From positions 40,197,401 to 40,261,400 of the forward strand of contig NC_087249.1 in the NCBI RefSeq assembly GCF_037042905.1: DNA of 64,000 nucleotides. The letters run 5' to 3'. The DNA comes from Lytechinus pictus. Its lineage: Eukaryota > Echinodermata > Echinoidea > Temnopleuroida > Toxopneustidae. Shown piece after piece: positions 1-11,439 of this stretch. A program made the translations under genes and the position numbers. Under the pieces are notes generated by a model. The model did not search any database. It saw only the letters and a program-made list of their open reading frames with translations, and was not told the DNA's origin. Within the stretch, counting starts at the first letter, position 1; each line of letters begins with the position of its first letter.

Positions 1-454
1 GAATATCAAAGTCATGAACTTTGGGAATTTGGACTTTGCCATGTCACAAGTGAGCAGCTATCCTATTTGTCATGTAATAGAAATATCCATAGGTAGCCAT
101 TTTTTAACTGTTCATGATGACTAAAGATTTTTTTTTAGTGTCTTAACCCACGACCTCCTAGGAGTATGTCATTTCATGGAATAATAGTCTTTTAACATTC
201 TCATTCCACTCATTTCTTTAGATATTATGGTTTGGAAAATTGCATCTGATCACAAAATTTAAACTTTTTAAAGAAGCCACAAAACGTCTTGCTTTAAAAT
301 AAAATTGATTCTGTCAGCTAATAATGAACTCTTTTGGTTGGGACGGTACATGAAAGAGATGTCAATATGTGAAATAAATTGGAATAGTTAGATATAAATT
401 GCCATTTTAATTATGAAAAAAAGTTACTTGATGAAATTATATATTCTTTTACAG
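1..454 (+). other. Intron of the coiled-coil gene
   Basis: A/T-rich intron sequence ending at the acceptor before 455. I see no repeat or other signal. Confidence 0.7.
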
Positions 455-547
455 GGTATTCTGCAGTGGGTAATGGCGGAGAGCGTTCATAGAGACAACA
501 GAGAGATGCAGGAAAGGATCTTACTCATGCAGAAAGAAAAAGATCAG
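455..547 (+). CDS. Coiled-coil gene, first visible exon
   Basis: The acceptor is ttttacag and the donor CAG|gtaaat. Only one frame is open, giving GILQWVMAESVHRDNREMQE and ending in EKDQ. It is 31 codons with phase 0 at both ends. Confidence 0.85.
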
Positions 548-3500
548 GTAAATAATGAAGGAGTGAGGTAGGGAGAGACAGATCTGATTTCATTTGTGTA
601 TCTAGGCACTGAGTAGCTACCTCAGCTGTGGTAGGACTGTTTTTTTTTTGTAGGGTCATGCAAATAAACATAATCCATGTCCAATATGCAAACAACATTC
701 CCATTGTAATTCCAATATACAAACTGAAATACAAACTTAATATGAAATAGAGATACAAAATGAGTGAGAGAGAGAGAGACAGATAGATAGTAATACAAGC
801 AGGTTGACAAATGAACATAAGAGACAAGGGAATAGAATGGAGAAACAGAGGGCCAAACAGCTCTGCATCAAAAATAGAGAGAAAACCACTCAGACAGTGA
901 AAATAAACCCAGACAAATAAGATACAGAGAGAAGATGGACTGAGACATACACAATGCAACTGACGGAGATACATAAGTAAAGAAAGACATTTGAATTGAG
1001 AATGATATACAGAGGGACAAATCACACAATCCTATCTCCATTCCTGTACATCTCTACACTGAAACCTAAAGAAAAATTGCCCTAAATTCTTGTACTTTTA
1101 CTGAACAGCATCTTCATACACTTAAATCTTGTCTTTCGCTCTCTTAATTCCTGCATCTGTGTTGTAGTCTGAAGCGGAAAAGCTTCTCCTACTTTCAGTA
1201 AATATGTACCTTGATACAAATGATTCTTATCTTTTCAGTTGCAACATGAATACAAGGACAAACGATCATTAGTGGATAGGCTGAAAGAGGATCTCCAAGC
1301 TAAGATTGTAGATTACACCAATATGGCCGAAAGTGGTAAGAGAGCTTGTTCATTGAATGACTTGTCATAGTTTAAATTGAAACTTGATGGAGAGAAAATT
1401 GATTGTTGAGAAGTCGGTCAGCAAATCAGTAGTCCAAAGTTTCAAGTCCAAAACTTTACCTCGGAATTGCGGCAGTAGCCCTTAACCCCTTGCTCTACTT
1501 TCCACACATCCTAACCGGCACTCCGACTCCTCTAACTCCTAGTCTTCTTTGGTCATCCATTATCGTGGAAGAGCCATGGTGTAGTGCAGGGGTTCTCAAA
1601 CTTTTTCCTTGAAGGGCCAGATGAGACTCCAAGTAAACCTGAAAGGGCCAGGGTGAAGTGGATACTTAGAAGAAAAAAATGTGTGCGAAGCGCAAAGACC
1701 CTTGCGGTTGGGGTCCTAGATGTTCTCTTGTGCAATCTGGCCCTTACTTTGGGAGCATTTAATCTAACAAATTTATAACAGTTTCACATGGAACGCAGGC
1801 AAAATTAGAAAAGATTTCAAAATACAGCGAGAGCAATATTAATGATAACAAAATTGTAGTACTTTGTTAAAAGGAATCTAGATTGTACCTATACATACCT
1901 GGTATTGGGGAGTTAGATAATGATTTGAAGTATCAAAATTTTTTGTAGTCAAAGTAGAATGAATAATAAAGCATGTCTGTTGTATACTCTAACAAGGGTG
2001 TCAGTCTCCTAATCAATTTCAATATGGGAAACGTGACAGTCTGTCAGCAACAAGTTGCTTGAACCTTGGCACAAAAGGTGTAATTGCCAGAAGGCACTGG
2101 TGCTATGGAGTCGCGGAAGCGGGGGGGGGGTTCCAAACCATGTACAAAACGTAAAAATGGCAATATGATTGTGATTTTTTGCATGGCCAGCCCCCCCCCC
2201 CCCCCCACTTTGAAAACCGTTCCACGACCCCTGTCAAGGTACTTCGGTATGAGTTAGTTCTTTAAAATGTTCATTGTGGAAAATGCTTTCGCACCTGTAT
2301 GTAGATCTAAACATGATGAGAACAGTGCTGGTCATCTAATAAGAAAGTAGATCGAACAGACCGAAAAGGCTCCACTAAACTTTGTTTAAAAGTCAAATTA
2401 ATTTGACTGCCATGAGTACTTTTATTACGATTAGGTCTACATGGATACACAATGTAATCATATTGAGCTATGTTTCATATTGTGAATTAAAAGTGATTTA
2501 AAAAAAAACCAGCAGAGTCTCGCGGGCCGGATTGAGAAGCTCCACGGGCCGGATCCGGCCCGCGGGCCGTAGTTTGAGAACCCCTGGTGTAGTGGTTCAG
2601 ACTCCCACCTTGTAATCAGAGGATCGTGTGTTCCATTCCCACCATAGCCTAGCATCCTTTGGCAAAACACACTTTGCTACTAAATATATAAGTACCTGAT
2701 AGGATATGAAAGTCATTGTAGCTTGCCCAGTACTGTGTGCGACTCAATGGCGAGTGGCTGGAATACTCCCCAGGGAGTGAAGCATGTGCATTGTGTGTAG
2801 GAATGATCAATTAAATCCAAATGTTCGGGGTAATAATAAATCTGTTAACCCTTTGAACCCAATACCGGCTTCACCATCATGAACGCGCATACACCCAAAA
2901 AGCCGGAATACCAGCTTCGAGTCATGTGACTTGAAAAGCAAGGGTTTAGATGTCAGCTAGGTGACCTTTTAAAAATGACGTCATCTTGGAGATATTCAGT
3001 CGATAACTTCAGTTGATAATTTCATCGATAAATGGTTTTCATTTGCAAGGCTTTAGCATTAAAAAAATGACAAAACTTTACTATCCTTCCAAGGAGTCTT
3101 GTGCGATTATACACGGCGAGTCGTATACAGACAGTGCTAAGCTATTGGTGAATTTTACTTCCGTCAAAGCAGTGATTTTGGTACAAACTTTGAGATTATT
3201 GTTGGTACGGGAAGGTACAGAACATCAGCCGGGCCAGGCCTTGTCCAAGCGGAGTAAGGTGACTTTGGCATGGCTGGGACCATGAGAATTAATAGATTAT
3301 TCATATTTCAAATGTCATATATTTCTTCGTTTTGGCGACAAGCTTGATATCTGCAATAATTCAGGTTGAGGGTCACTTCACGACCGTCCCAAACAATTCA
3401 GGGTTCAAAGGTTAATGCATGAGATAGTACAGTATGTCTTAAGTGCAATATAAATAACCCAATTATTATTTCCATACAGTAGTAGACTAACTGAGAAGTG

Positions 3501-6500
3501 GAATATTAACCATGACGTTTGCATTTTTGTTACTCTTTGACAGGTAAGGGAAGTGAGTCAGAGACAAAGGCAAGGGTGAATGCCATCCACGAGGTGAAAG
3601 AAATGATCAAGAAAGAAAGCGAGAATCTGAAAGACGTCAAACATAGACTCAAAGAACTTCAAGAAAGACAGAAGAGGGAGAAAGAGGTGAGGGAAAAAAA
3701 GGCGGTTCTATCTTTGTGAATATAAGGATGCATTCCAGGAGGGAGGGGGATCCGGGTAGGCACTCAAATTATATTTTTATGTGCCTCACGAAACCTTGAA
3801 ATTGGGGTCTTATGATGACTTCAAAGAGTAAAATATGGGGTCTTGATTAAATGATTTTTTTTTTTATTTGATCTGATGTTAGCATCGACATTCTAATTTG
3901 ACCTCTCAAAACTGGAGGTTTAATCAATTTTATTAAATAACAATGATACCATTGATAAAAGCATTTAAAATACTTCTTTTTCAAACTCAGCAATGGAAAT
4001 ACACAGTGGTAATACTACAGTATTATGTTACTGAATATTTGATAAATAATTGGTTAATTTTCTTGATCCTAGAGCCTGTTGCATGATACTGACTATTATT
4101 ATTGCCAACCAATGGTAACTTCACTAAAATCCTTGATTCTGATTGGCTGTTGAGTATTGTAACCATGTTACACGGTAGTTATTATATGACACTGAGATAG
4201 ATCCTTGTCATTTGATTGGTCAAAATCGGTCAGTCAGCCCATTTTACAATGACGTCATCAACCATGCAATTTTAGATCCATTCATCGTGCAATTTTGGAT
4301 CCATACGATTTTGTCCATTGCACACGCGCACCCAGACTACAGACACCATTAGTGCAGCGCGCATGTTGGATGTACGCAATAATCAACAGACCGAGCTCGC
4401 ACTGCATGAGCATATTTTGCATCAAAATTCACAAATTTCATTATGAAAAAGAATCTATTTTAGATGTCATACAAACCAAATAATAAATGTTCTTTCCATT
4501 CGTGCAATGGACAGAATAATTTATTCGGTGAAAGATGAAATGAATGATCCATTCAACTTGGCTATGCCTCGTTGAATCGATCATTTCATCTTTCACCTCA
4601 TGAAGTATTCTGTCCATTGCACTCATAAAAATTTATTATTTGTATACCACTGAATGGCAAAAAGTACTATATAGTAACTTATATGCGAACAGGGTGAGAA
4701 TACACATTCCTTCAATCTCTGTTATCACTGTATCTCAGGATATGAGAAGCCAGCATGCTGATCTCCACCACAACTCAGAGCTGCGTCGCCTGGCCCGGGC
4801 TGAGGAGCGCAAGCGGATGGAGGCGGAACATGCCCTCTCGCTGGAGGAAGAACTTGAGAGAATGCGCATGGAGGTCGATCACCAGAAGGCTGAGATTCAG
4901 GTAATATAGCCCATAATTGTCTCCTGGAACCATTTGGTCCCTGTACAGAGCCTATGGGATTCACAGAAATTAGGAGACAACAGGTTAACCTGTTTCTGGT
5001 AAGACTGGGTGATCTCTGATTGCCTATGGGAATGACAAAATTCTGTATTCAAAGGGTTAACCCATTGCTTTCTAGAAGTGGATGTTTCCTGTGCAAAGCC
5101 TATGGGAAACACACAAAAATTGTCGCCAAAAGGGTTAACCCATCTCCCGTTGGGACCAGGTATTCCCTGTTCCTAAGCCTATGGGGATTACAGAATTCGT
5201 GAGTCAACAAGTTAACCCATTGCATACAGGAACAGGTTGGTCTCTGTTCAAACCATGTGAGAATCACAGCATTCACTACTGTCAATATGTTAAAACTAAG
5301 TGCTTAGTAGACAAACTGGTTATAGAAGAACTAGGGTACCGTTTGACCATGTAGGGTAAACCCAATGGAGACGTATCTACCAACTCCGACAGCCAAGATA
5401 TTGGAACAAAGTACTTAGAAATTTTCAGAAATAAGAATATTCATAAAATTCCTTTTCAATACTAGAGGTGTTGTGGCTCAGTGGATAAGTCTTTGGCCTT
5501 TGAACCACAAGGTCCGGGGTTCAAATCCCACCGCAGCACTAGCGTCCCTTGTCAAGGCGTTTATCTACATTTGCCACTCTCGACCCAGGTGTAGTAAATG
5601 GGTACCCAGTAGGAAGGAATTCCTTGAAGGCTCGATGCGCCCGATCAGGGTAACCGTGCTAAAGCCGGGGTAATAGTATGCAGCGCTTAGAAACATTTGT
5701 TTTAAGTGCTATATAAATGTTGCATATTATTATTAATACTATAGGAAAATTTCCACAATAATAGGAATGCACAGGTTAAAATGGTAATTTTATTTTCTCC
5801 AAAATAAGAAATATTTCAATGTAATAGGAACACTTAACAGGTATGCACAAGGTAGACATAACAGGTGTAGACCCAAAGGCAATTTTACATTTCTAAGACC
5901 CTATCTAATATTGTAGGGGCGTCATGGTCTAGTGGTTAAGACTCCCGTCTTTCAATCTGAAGGACGTAGGTTCGATTCTTTCAGCAATAAATTTATCCAC
6001 ATTGTGCTGCACTCAACCCAGGTGAGGCAAATGGGTACTGGCAGGAAGTAATTCCTCAAAAAGCTGTGCGCACCAGAATCGGTAGACTAGCTTAGTGGGG
6101 GTAATATAGGAGCGCCTTGAGCACCTAGCAAGGTGGATACGTGCGCAATACAAATCCTATATTATTAATAGGTAAAACTGTTGTGCTTTGCTTGTAAAAC
6201 ACCACAGTTAAGATCAGCCAACGGAGGAACAGGGTACAGCCAGGAACAGGCCATGCAGATAGAGATGAGTCTGGTGAAGGAGAGAGAGGAGCGTCGGGTG
6301 GTGACCATGCAGCTCCAGGCCATGGACGCGGAGAAGGCCCTCCTCATCGCAGAACTCGACGAGGCTTATCTCAAACACAAGGAGGAGATGGAGATTCAAC
6401 AGCTTCAGCATTTCCAGGTATAACAAAAATACATTATAGTTATATGACTTGGTGGCCACCTGTCCTGAAACCTGTCTTAAGTGGCCATTTTGACAAAATT

Positions 6501-7948
6501 TATACTGGTATGACAAAAGGAAACAGCTCTTTGGAATGAGTTTCTTAGTAAATAGGGAATGTGTCATTGTTTTATGTGGAAATATAAGGACTTAACTAGT
6601 AGTAGTAGTAGGAATAAGTATTTGGTTATTATTTGAAAGAATATAGCACAATGTCTTCATTCAATATGGACATCGTATTTGAGAATGGGTGGGAGAGAAA
6701 ATAAAGAAACAAATTTGTACCCTTGTGATTCTTCTATCTAAACTCTAACCAATACGTTACTAAAATTTGACTGATAGAAAGTCTTTTTCAGTGGACACTT
6801 GCAATCCTTCCCATACTTTCACAGCCAAAAAAAAGTCATCCATAGGATTTTTTTTTAAACTTTGATATTGTTATTTCTCATTCACTCAGACATTTCGTAA
6901 CTACCGGGAGGCCTTTGAGGAGCAGAAGATGGCTCTAGAGCAGCGATACCGGACCCTGTTAGAGGATGCCATCCAGGATGCTGTCTTTCTCTCCGCAAGG
7001 AACTCTGAACTGGAGCAAGAGAATCAAGCTATCAAACAAGGCAAGTATTGTAAGCCACAAACAGCAGTAACTGGCTCCTCAAGGTTCGCCTTAAGGACAT
7101 TGAGGTCATTTCATGAAACAAGTGCTTCTTGAGACTGTGTGACCTCAAGGACGGTTAGTTGGCCGAGATCTGTGCCTTCTAAGTCTAGGCCCTTGCCTAG
7201 CCAAAGTTGGCCAGAGGTCGAGCTGAAGTCCTTGACCTTGGGTCCAATGTGGTCTCAGGGTAGGTCCTTGGATGAGGCCAGGGGAGCATGTCATCAACAT
7301 TTGGTGTCTGGAATAGTATCAGATCTGACAACTTTCCTTGCTCTTTATTGGCTAAGAAGCACAGTTACTATGGTAACTGCCAGGTAAAACAGGACTTGGT
7401 GGATGAAACATTCGACAAGTCCTTTTATGAAACGCTCCTCCCAGGAAATTATTCAGAAGTGTGGATCTAACACTGAGTCAGTAAATCTATTGTTTTAAGG
7501 AATATCATATGTAGTGTTGTCATCCTCAAGGATAATTATGAGGCTGTGGACTTGTTCTTGGCTGTGGAACTGGTCCGTGGCCTCGGAAATACTCTATGAT
7601 CATTTGCTTTGGCATAAAGGGTCTTAAGTTCTTAGCCCTTTGCTTTGGCTTTGGAGTAGGTCCTTGGATGAGGCCAGGAAAATATTCAGAAATAAGAAGG
7701 TAACAATTTAAGTATGGAAAACAGTTTGTAGTGTTGTAATCCTTTGAAAAATTGGAAATGATGATTTGAGTTAGGCAATGATGTGACTTGCAGAAGATTG
7801 ACTTTGCAGAGTCTAGTGTATGTTTATGATTTACATTAAATGTATATTCTTAATGACTTTGACAGATGTTGCCGAGTTGAAAGACAAGGTGTCCATGCTG
7901 GGAGGAAGTTCAAGAAGCAGGCCGTCGTCAGCAGCAAGCTTACGCTAG
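455..7948 (+). CDS. Coiled-coil protein, 3' seven exons (5' part outside window)
   Basis: Seven exons join in one frame: 455-547, 1239-1335, 3544-3686, 4739-4900, 6208-6417, 6890-7040, 7866-7948 (939 bp, 312 aa plus TAG). Every junction has an AG acceptor and a GT donor, except the sixth donor, which is GC. The protein is almost all charged alpha-helix with heptad-like spacing (for example AEERKRMEAEHALSLEEEL) and has no membrane segment or signal. It ends in a short Ser/Arg/Pro-rich tail, SSRSRPSSAASLR. This is the pattern of cytoskeletal, centrosomal or ciliary coiled-coil proteins, but I do not recognise the family and assign no function. The first visible exon begins in phase 0, so upstream exons must lie to the left. 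Introns are packed with SINEs and hairpin transposons. The gene converges on RPS3A. I am sure of the exons and unsure of the identity. Confidence 0.85.
548..1238 (+). other. Intron with a short GA/GATA microsatellite
   Basis: The only structure is a GA and GATA run at about 762-790. A long minus-strand open frame here is low-complexity and not coding. Confidence 0.7.
1239..1335 (+). CDS. Coiled-coil gene, second visible exon
   Basis: The acceptor is cttttcag and the donor AGTG|gtaag. It reads LQHEYKDKRSLVDRLKED and so on, 32 codons plus one base. The split glycine codon is completed by the next exon. Confidence 0.85.
1571..2844 (+). repeat. tRNA-derived SINE split by a hAT-type element
   Basis: The SINE head ATGGTGTAGTG (ending at 1586) continues at 2595 with GTTCAGACTCCC and a GTGTGTTCCATTCCC B-box-like block. 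It ends near 2840 in a TAATAATAA tail. The 1000 bp between are a separate insertion. The head resembles the SINE at 5917. Confidence 0.65.
1587..2586. mobile_element. Non-autonomous hAT-like element with 8-bp target duplication
   Basis: The ends are CAGGGGTTCTCAAACT and its inverse AGTTTGAGAACCCCTG. The flanks are the identical octamer GTGTAGTG (1579-1586 and 2587-2594). The CAGGG start and 8-bp duplication are hallmarks of the hAT superfamily. There is no transposase frame. A smaller G/C-run repeat sits inside at about 2117-2225. Confidence 0.85.
2845..3415. mobile_element. TTAA-ended inverted-repeat element
   Basis: It begins TTAACCCTTTGAACCC and ends with the inverse GGGTTCAAAGGTTAA, 571 bp. 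TTAA at both edges suggests a TTAA-targeting family such as piggyBac or Kolobok. It has no coding frame of its own. Confidence 0.65.
3544..3686 (+). CDS. Coiled-coil gene, third visible exon
   Basis: The acceptor is ctttgacag and the donor GAG|gtgagg. It completes a Gly codon and continues KGSESETKARVNAIHEVK, then a Lys/Glu-rich helix ending KREKE. It ends in phase 0. Confidence 0.85.
4476..4647. repeat. Imperfect palindrome in intron
   Basis: GCAATGGACAGAATAATTTA and GTGAAAGATGAAATGAATGA on the left are mirrored on the right by TCATTTCATCTTTCACC and ATTCTGTCCATTGC, around a centre near 4567. The transcript could fold into a hairpin of about 70 bp. It looks like a short hairpin transposon. 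Confidence 0.65.
4739..4900 (+). CDS. Coiled-coil gene, fourth visible exon
   Basis: The acceptor is tatctcag and the donor CAG|gtaata. It has 54 codons of strong coiled coil: DMRSQHADLHHNSELRRL, then an ERKRMEAEHALSLEEELERM stretch. GC content is much higher than in the flanking introns. Confidence 0.88.
4925..5290. repeat. Minisatellite, period about 76 bp, four to five units
   Basis: CCTATGGG recurs at about 4951, 5023, 5099 and 5178, each followed by an ACA(C/G)AATT-type block and GGTTAACCCATTGC. The last unit is degenerate. Confidence 0.7.
5465..5742 (+). mobile_element. tRNA-derived SINE
   Basis: An A-box-like TGGCTCAGTGG and a B box GGTTCAAATCC lie at tRNA spacing. After them come a body with GGGTACCCAGTAGGAAGGAA and a tail ending AGTGCTATATAAATG and (ATT)n. 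Confidence 0.75.
5917..6172 (+). mobile_element. tRNA-derived SINE, second copy type
   Basis: It starts GGGGCGTCATGGTCTAGTGG, has a B box GGTTCGATTC, shares the CAACCCAGGTGAGGCAAATGG body block with the 5465 copy, and ends ATATTATTAATA. Confidence 0.75.
6208..6417 (+). CDS. Coiled-coil gene, fifth visible exon
   Basis: The donor is CAG|gtataa. The acceptor is most likely accacag at 6201-6207, which keeps phase 0 and gives LRSANGGTGYSQEQAMQ at the start. The competing ggaacag at about 6225-6231 would break the frame. The exon has 70 codons including EREERRVVTMQLQAMDAEK. The 3' edge is firm; the 5' edge is a little less so. Confidence 0.82.
6890..7040 (+). CDS. Coiled-coil gene, sixth visible exon, with GC donor
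   Basis: The acceptor is cattcactcag. It reads TFRNYREAFEEQKMALEQ to NSELEQENQAIKQ plus one base. The donor is CAAG|GCAAGT, the strong consensus expected of a GC-AG intron. The reading through this site agrees in phase with the last exon. Confidence 0.85.
7281..7442. repeat. Dispersed hairpin repeat with CCAAT and RFX-like core (copy 1)
   Basis: Ends GGGGAGCATGTCATC and ATGAAACGCTCCTCCC are inverse-related. The middle carries ATTGGCTAAGAAGC and the palindrome GTTACTATGGTAAC. Other copies are at 15109 and 60371. It lies in the GC-AG intron of the coiled-coil gene. Confidence 0.65.
7866..7948 (+). CDS. Coiled-coil gene, last exon with stop codon
   Basis: The acceptor is ctttgacag. With the split base from the previous exon it reads DVAELKDKVSMLGGSSRS and ends RPSSAASLR followed by TAG. 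The longer frame open across this region in another phase is a shadow. The 3' UTR continues into a TTAA-ended hairpin element whose first arm contains an AATAAA at 8108-8113, a possible but unproven polyadenylation signal. Confidence 0.85.
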
Positions 7949-8070
7949 ATCCCCATTCCATGGGAGCGACCAACGTCCACAAACACAGAGGGCAGAAAAT
8001 GGAAAGAGACGGGGAACAAAATTTTCGGGGGCTCGGAGTGATTCCCGCCATGAAATGCTCAAAAGAGCCC

Positions 8071-8655
8071 TTAAAGGACAAGTCCACCCCAACAAAAAGT
8101 TGATTTGAATAAAAAGAACAAATCCAACAAGCAGAACTCTGAAAATTTCATCAAAATCGGATGTAAAATAAGAAAGTTATGACATTTTAAAGTTTTTGCT
8201 TAATTTCACACAACAGTTATATGCACATCCTGGTTGGTATGCAAATGAGGAGACTGATGACATCATCCACTCACTATTTCTTTTGTATTTTATTATATGA
8301 AATGGGAAATATTCTATTTTTCTTCTCATTGTCAAGTGAAACAACGATTAATTCCTCCCTGAACATGTGAAATTAGCATCGTTTAATACTATATGATTCA
8401 GTCAAGTTGGTCCTTTTTTTCAAATCTATAAAAAATGAAATATCGTATAATTCAAACAATAAAAAACAAAAGAAAAAGTGAGGGACATCATCGACTGTCT
8501 CAAATCACTGTTTTGTGAAAAAATAAGCAAAACTTTAAAATGTCATAACTTTCTTATATTACATCTGATTTTGATGAAATTTTCTGTGTAATGCTTGTTG
8601 GATTTTTCTCTTTTTATTCGAATCAACTTTTTGTTGGGGTGGACTTGTCCTTTAA
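8071..8655. mobile_element. TTAA-ended hairpin element, family A
   Basis: The left arm TTAAAGGACAAGTCCACCCC is mirrored by GGGGTGGACTTGTCCTTTAA. The arms match for about 130 bp, including ATGACATTTTAAAG and its inverse. Length is 585 bp with TTAA at both edges and no coding frame. It forms the distal 3' UTR or flank of the coiled-coil gene. Confidence 0.8.
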
Positions 8656-8792
8656 AAATTGACCTATCATAAAAATATATTCTTTCAACACCTGCATAGT
8701 AATGCAGCCTCACATTTAAATGAAACTCGGAATTAAGCCCCTATTTGCTCCTAGTTCTTTTAACTTCTCTCTCTGAAGTTTTTCACACTGAA

Positions 8793-9383
8793 TTAAAGGA
8801 GAATGAAATCCTTGAAACCAGCTGAATCCATATCAAAGAGAAAAATCAAAGGAACACATTGTTGAAAGTTTGAGGAAGATTGAATGAATAATAAGAAAGT
8901 TATGAGCATTTGAATATTGAGATCACTAGTGCCATGTAGATCCTCCCATCGGCAATGCGACCAAGATCTGTGATATCACACACGTACAACTCCCTCATTA
9001 CTTTAGTACTTATTTCACTTATATTCTCACTTTTATAGAGTCTATCACAAGGTGAGGTGTTCTCTTTATGAGATGACAAGTACAGAGGTTTCACAACATT
9101 ATATCATTGATGAATCGTTTGTCATATGATTAGAATGAGCAAAAAGAAATGTTTTGGGGTATATTTTCAGTGTCCAAATGGGAGAGTTGTACGTGTGTGA
9201 CATCACAGATCTTGGTCGCATTGCCAATGGGAGGATCTCCATAGCATTAGTGATCTCGACATTCAAATGCTCATAACTCTTTTATTGCTAGTCCTATTTT
9301 ACTCAAACTTTTGTTGATCTTATTTTTTGATTTTTCTGCTTTCACAAAAGCTAACTTGCTCCAAGAGTTTCATTCTCCTTTAA
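8793..9383. mobile_element. TTAA-ended hairpin element, family B
   Basis: The ends are TTAAAGGAGAATGAAA and TTTCATTCTCCTTTAA. Inner arms CGACCAAGATCTGTGAT and ATCACAGATCTTGGTCGC-type blocks pair over about 200 bp. Length is 591 bp. Confidence 0.8.
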
Positions 9384-11224
9384 GTACAGGTAACTCTGCC
9401 TAAGTCAAATCTATTGGGATTTCACTTAGCCAGAGAAGCATCCACCATGAACTTGAACTTGCCTTATAACAACAAACTGATGTGGGAATCATTTCACCAG
9501 TGGAGTAACAAAGGCCGGAAGATTAAACCACCAAAAATATTTACGCTCAAACAGTATGAAGATCAGACAATAATACCTCGGTCACATTTGCTCTACGGCG
9601 GCCGTACGGCGAGTCGAAATTAGCCGTTTTATCCATTTTTATTCAAACCACCTATATGTAGCTGGTACAAAAATGTTAACACAGCTGTTTTCGATTCGCC
9701 GTAGAGCAAATGTGACCGAGGCATAAATAATATGGGGCATTTATATAGTCGTAATACAAAATGTCTTGAAGCACTGCATCGAGAATTCAAGGAATTCCTT
9801 CCTACCGGGTACCCTTCACTCCCAAAAGTGAGTTGATTATTGCTTATGTCCACAGTTGCAAATGTTTATGAATGATATCTACTTTGCATTTCTGCAAAAT
9901 CTTATAATGCAAGTATTATTTCACTGTTTTCTCTGTGGAGCAATTTTGTTCATGGAAAAAAAAGGTTTTTCAAGCATTTGACAAGTTGCAGACTTTTTCA
10001 CGTACACATACACTTCATAGAATATTGTTCGATTTTATAGTGAATGTATTTTGAGAGGGATATATCAGATAGATTTATATGGATTATTAATACAGATTCA
10101 GCCTTTCTAGATGTGATTTTATTTATTGCACTTATCAAGAAAGGCTATATTGACAGAATTGTGAGTGTGCTCCAAATATTCTGAGAATTCACCAAGTGAT
10201 ATTAACGTTCAATGATTTATGCAAGAATTAATACCACCACCTTGATCAGCAAATCCTAATATCTCATCGCAATTCCGTCCTATTTATGATTGTACAAAAC
10301 TTGAATTATGCGCTGCTATTTTTATGAATATTGTTATCATATATTTTCTGGAAATAGAAATATGTAAATATTTTCTTAAATTTTGCTCTATTTGCTGTGA
10401 GTTTCTTTTTTACAAAAAAAAAATCAATCTTGAATTGAATATTTATTATCTGTATATTTGTAAGAGTGATTTAAAAAAAATATTTTGTTATATACTTGTA
10501 GGCAAATCATATTTCATTGATTGATGTAAAAATTTAAACTGGTATGTCAAATAGATTTCATTTTCTAGTTGATGCATTACTGTAAAGTAATTATGACCTA
10601 ATTGACCAACTCAAGTATATCAAGATTTTTTTCTCACTTTATGTATTGTGGAGAAGAGTAATACCATTATTTGTCACCCCTCCCCACTGTATCAATCTTT
10701 GAAGAATGATTAGATGAGCAACATGATGAATAATTGATAAACAACATGATGAATAATTGACATATATTTTGTTTGTCTTACAGTAATCATGGTTAGAAAC
10801 ATAATATCAAATGTAATTTCTTAGAGTATATGTATGTAGTTCTATTGTCTTTTTATATTAAATTTATTTAATATCATTCTTGGTGTGTTGCTGTGTCATT
10901 TATTGACAATTCTTGAATATCAAAATGCTATTTGCAGTGTATCTTCTTAATCATAAAGCCTATATTTAGTTTGGGTAAATCCCCAAAAGTGTATGTCACT
11001 GTTCCAATTCATTACAGAATTAAAAGCAGACATAAACCAGCAACCTCACTGACACCACCTTAAGTCTGGCCAGGTTCTTTACTCATAATACAACATTCTG
11101 AGCATATAGGCCCACTTGAATGACAATACAATAATTCACTACTCAATACACCCATACCACAATTACACGTATGTTACCAAGTAGCAAAACAAGTGCATTT
11201 CCTCTCAAATTGTTGCATGTATAT
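9384..11224. other. Intergenic, mostly featureless A/T-rich DNA
   Basis: Apart from the short hairpin element at 9576 and a reverse SINE scrap (AGGAATTCCTTCCTACCGGG, near 9788) I see no gene or repeat structure. Confidence 0.55.
9576..9721. mobile_element. Short hairpin element, 146 bp
   Basis: CCTCGGTCACATTTGCTCTA at the left is exactly mirrored at the right. The loop contains GCGGCCGTACGGCGAGTCG. The flanking octamers CAATAATA and CATAAATA are similar but not identical, so the target duplication is uncertain. Confidence 0.75.
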
Positions 11225-11239
11225 GGGCTATTTCAAACC

Positions 11240-11290
11240 AGGTTATACTGGGGGGGGGGGGTTAATTTGACCCCCCCTTCAGATCTTGGC
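11240..11290. repeat. G-run/C-run hairpin
   Basis: A G run, TTAATTTGA and a C run form a palindrome. The same design recurs at 14499-14521, 47010-47045 and 47711-47745. Confidence 0.6.
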
Positions 11291-11439
11291 AGCTGATTCC
11301 GCGATCGCCACGAACATTTGCAGAGTTGATTGTATACTACAAGACTGTATAGTGAAATTTTCAACTAGCACATCAATCATGTGGAGCTCATCCGGCATCT
11401 CGCAAATAAATATAACATAATTTTTAATTATAGACCAAT

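Noticed and set aside
5467-5540. tRNA gene: A-box and B-box at tRNA spacing
   Set aside because: The cloverleaf acceptor stem does not close, and the sequence runs on into a shared SINE body and tail; it is a tRNA-derived SINE.
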